NCBI GenBank assembly: GCA_020226215.1
Contig: CM035232.1
Location: 78,238,130-78,302,129, forward strand
Direction: 5' to 3'
Source: Sindora glabra
Taxonomy: Eukaryota > Streptophyta > Magnoliopsida > Fabales > Fabaceae
DNA: 64,000 nt
The number at the start of each line of letters is the position of its first letter. Position 1 is the stretch's first letter. Of the stretch, positions 62,156-64,000 are shown in pieces. Below the pieces are notes generated by a model. That model searched no databases. It was not told where the DNA came from and saw nothing but the letters and a program-made list of their open reading frames with translations. The translations under genes were made by a program, and so were the position numbers.

Positions 62156-64000
62156 TTGGAAGTATAAGAGTGTAATTTTATAATGACACGATTAGAGTCT
62201 ACTTAAAATAATAAGTTCTAATTTTTTTTCCTATTTTATGCTTTGATTCAAGAATTTCCCTCTATAAGAAGTTATAGTTTTTTTATGATAACTTTAAAAA
62301 TGAAGCAAATGATGATCTAGGATGATTAAGTGGTATAAAGTAAGTCTTTTAAAGTTTCAACTTCTAATATTTATATTTGTATGGTTTCAATTTGAAAATC
62401 CCTAAATAATGGCATGTTTGGATTAAAAGTTAATCTTAAAGATGAGTTGATAACTTAAGAGTACCAAAATGCTTAGAAATAAAATAAAAGATGACTTTAT
62501 GAATAGATTTCCTTTGATGTTTTAAGTTTTACTAATTTACTTGTATGATCCTAATCTAAAAATCTTTATATTATGGTGAATTTTTTATTAATGTGTTAGT
62601 TTTGGAAAATGGGTAAAGTATGATTCAAGATAGTAAAAATATGATTATATCATGATTAAAACTAAAAATAGAAAATTTAGAAAGAAAGTGGATGACTCTA
62701 ATATTTATTATTATAATCCATTATTGTAAATTGTGAAATAAGGAGAAATCGAAGGTGAAAATGAATTAGTTGGGAATTTTTGAAGTAGTAGAGCGATCTC
62801 ACTAGATGAGTATATATCTCATCATATATTAGTATTTTAATAAAGGAAAGCTTAATTATTATGAATTATATTCTTGCATAGATTTCATATTCATGTACAT
62901 ATATTCATACATAAGCTTAATTTCGAGATATATAAGTATAATTAGTTATTAAGTGATTGTAAATTAAACAAAGTGCATAGCAAAAGTATAATAGTGATAT
63001 TTCTAATTATTGATGAATTGTCATTGTGTTTAAAGACATTTATATGTTATAGTCAGATGTTGTTGTGTGCTTAGTCCCATCCAGTGATGAATCTAATTAT
63101 TTTGCATTAAGGTTATATAAACAATTATAACATAAGAGTTAAGCTCTCACATGTATATAATATATTAATCCTATCAAGAATGGCATTAGAAATAATGAAT
63201 TGCAATATAACAATGAGAATGGAATTTACAAACTATATTAGAGTAAGACTCTAAAAGCTGGATGAGGAATTCCTGGTAAGTAGTTAAGAAGGATATAAGA
63301 TAGATTCAAAAGTTGGATGGAAATTCCTAGTGAGTAGTTGAGAAAATTATAGAATGCCGTTAAAATTAGAAAGTGGGTATGTGCATGTTTATTATTACTG
63401 TAAATATGATATGATGTGATATTGGAAATTATCTGTGATTGAATATTACTATTTGACTAAATGTGCCATTGAGAATTCATTTGTGTTTAATCCCTAATGA
63501 CTACTTGTGATCGTGATATCTACCCAAAATGGGTAATATATGATATCATAATAATGTTGCATATGGACAGTTGAGATTTCTATGATATAAAGTTCAAGCT
63601 ATGTGCAGATTAAATTCCATTTCAAAGTCTGGCTTCACACATTTTAGAAAACTTGGGAAGTTATATTCATGGACAACATATGGTTAGTTATTATATGTGA
63701 AATAAAAATTAGTAGTGGTATATGCTTAATGAGTTATCCTAACTCACTCTATTTTATTTTAATGTTTTCAATAAATAAAGAATGCTTTTGAGTCTTGTTA
63801 CATTTATGAAGAAACAAAAGCTGCTTGATTTGAAGATTTGATAGTTGGGGATCTTTTTGAATTAGGATTAGAATTTAAGAAAGTAATGTTGTTGGTATAG
63901 GAATTGATGTGTTTATTTATTTATTTGTGTATAAGTGTGAATTTGTATGGTATTACATGTATTTTTAACACTATTATATCTGGTACTAATATAGGTGTTG
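62156..64000 (+). repeat. Family A LTR copy 2 (A2), second segment, running off the window
   Basis: The stretch 62600-62960 aligns with A1 3361-3710 (TATATCTCATCAT..., CATATTCATGTACATATAT), and 63490-63600 aligns with A1 4300-4390. By comparison with A1 about 200 bp of LTR remain beyond 64000, so whether A2 is solo or part of a full element cannot be seen. Confidence 0.75.

Noticed and set aside
1..64000. tRNA, rRNA or intact host genes
   Set aside because: No cloverleaf-like A/B box pairs, rRNA-like blocks or intact multi-exon host frames were seen; the only tRNA-like sequences are the retrotransposon primer binding sites.

Overview
This window looks like nuclear DNA of a flowering plant, probably a eudicot. 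It is AT-rich throughout and holds nested, decayed transposable elements typical of plants: Ty3/gypsy lineages resembling Tat/Athila, Tekay and CRM, a BED/DUF659-type hAT, and a Mutator-like MITE. I find no intact host gene, tRNA, rRNA or CRISPR. Every long coding signal is a broken transposon gene with in-frame stops and frameshifts. A CRM-like element would fit a pericentromeric location, but that is inference. The species cannot be named from the sequence.

Layout, with family letters local to this report. A Tat-like pol remnant (1-1430, resuming at 7576) is split by a solo LTR of family A (1431-7575, target duplication TGGCA), which is itself split by a solo LTR of family B (4393-6949, minus strand, AATAT). 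Solo LTRs C1 (9004-12349, ATAAA), B2 (13422-16310, CAAAC), C2 (17328-18754, imperfect duplication) and C3 (20192-22847, minus strand) follow, separated by unclassified debris and a minus-strand LTR and integrase end (18770-20191). An Athila/Tat-like gag-protease remnant lies on the minus strand at about 24100-25440.

A hAT transposon (25640-29791, 8-bp target duplication) interrupts the very start of a plus-strand D-family LTR (25516-32427). That LTR abuts, tail to tail, the 3' LTR of a minus-strand Tekay-like element D (32428-51048). D carries gag, protease, RT, RNase H, integrase and a chromodomain, all degenerate. A 350-bp MULE-type MITE sits in its RNase H, and its 5' LTR is split by a second Tekay-like element, E (42749 to about 50369, plus strand). 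The LTR of E is in turn split by solo LTR G (43466-44949, CAAGC). E has lost its integrase and 3' LTR.

After 51 kb come a stub of another D copy, unclassified sequence and a lysine-rich broken reading frame. A second family A LTR (53042 to beyond the window end) is interrupted by a CRM-like element with both LTRs, PBS, gag-pol and PPT (54885-62155).

The most unusual signal is a GC-rich minisatellite of palindromic units. It is shared by two otherwise dissimilar LTR families (B1 and G) and is absent from the second copy of family B in the same window.
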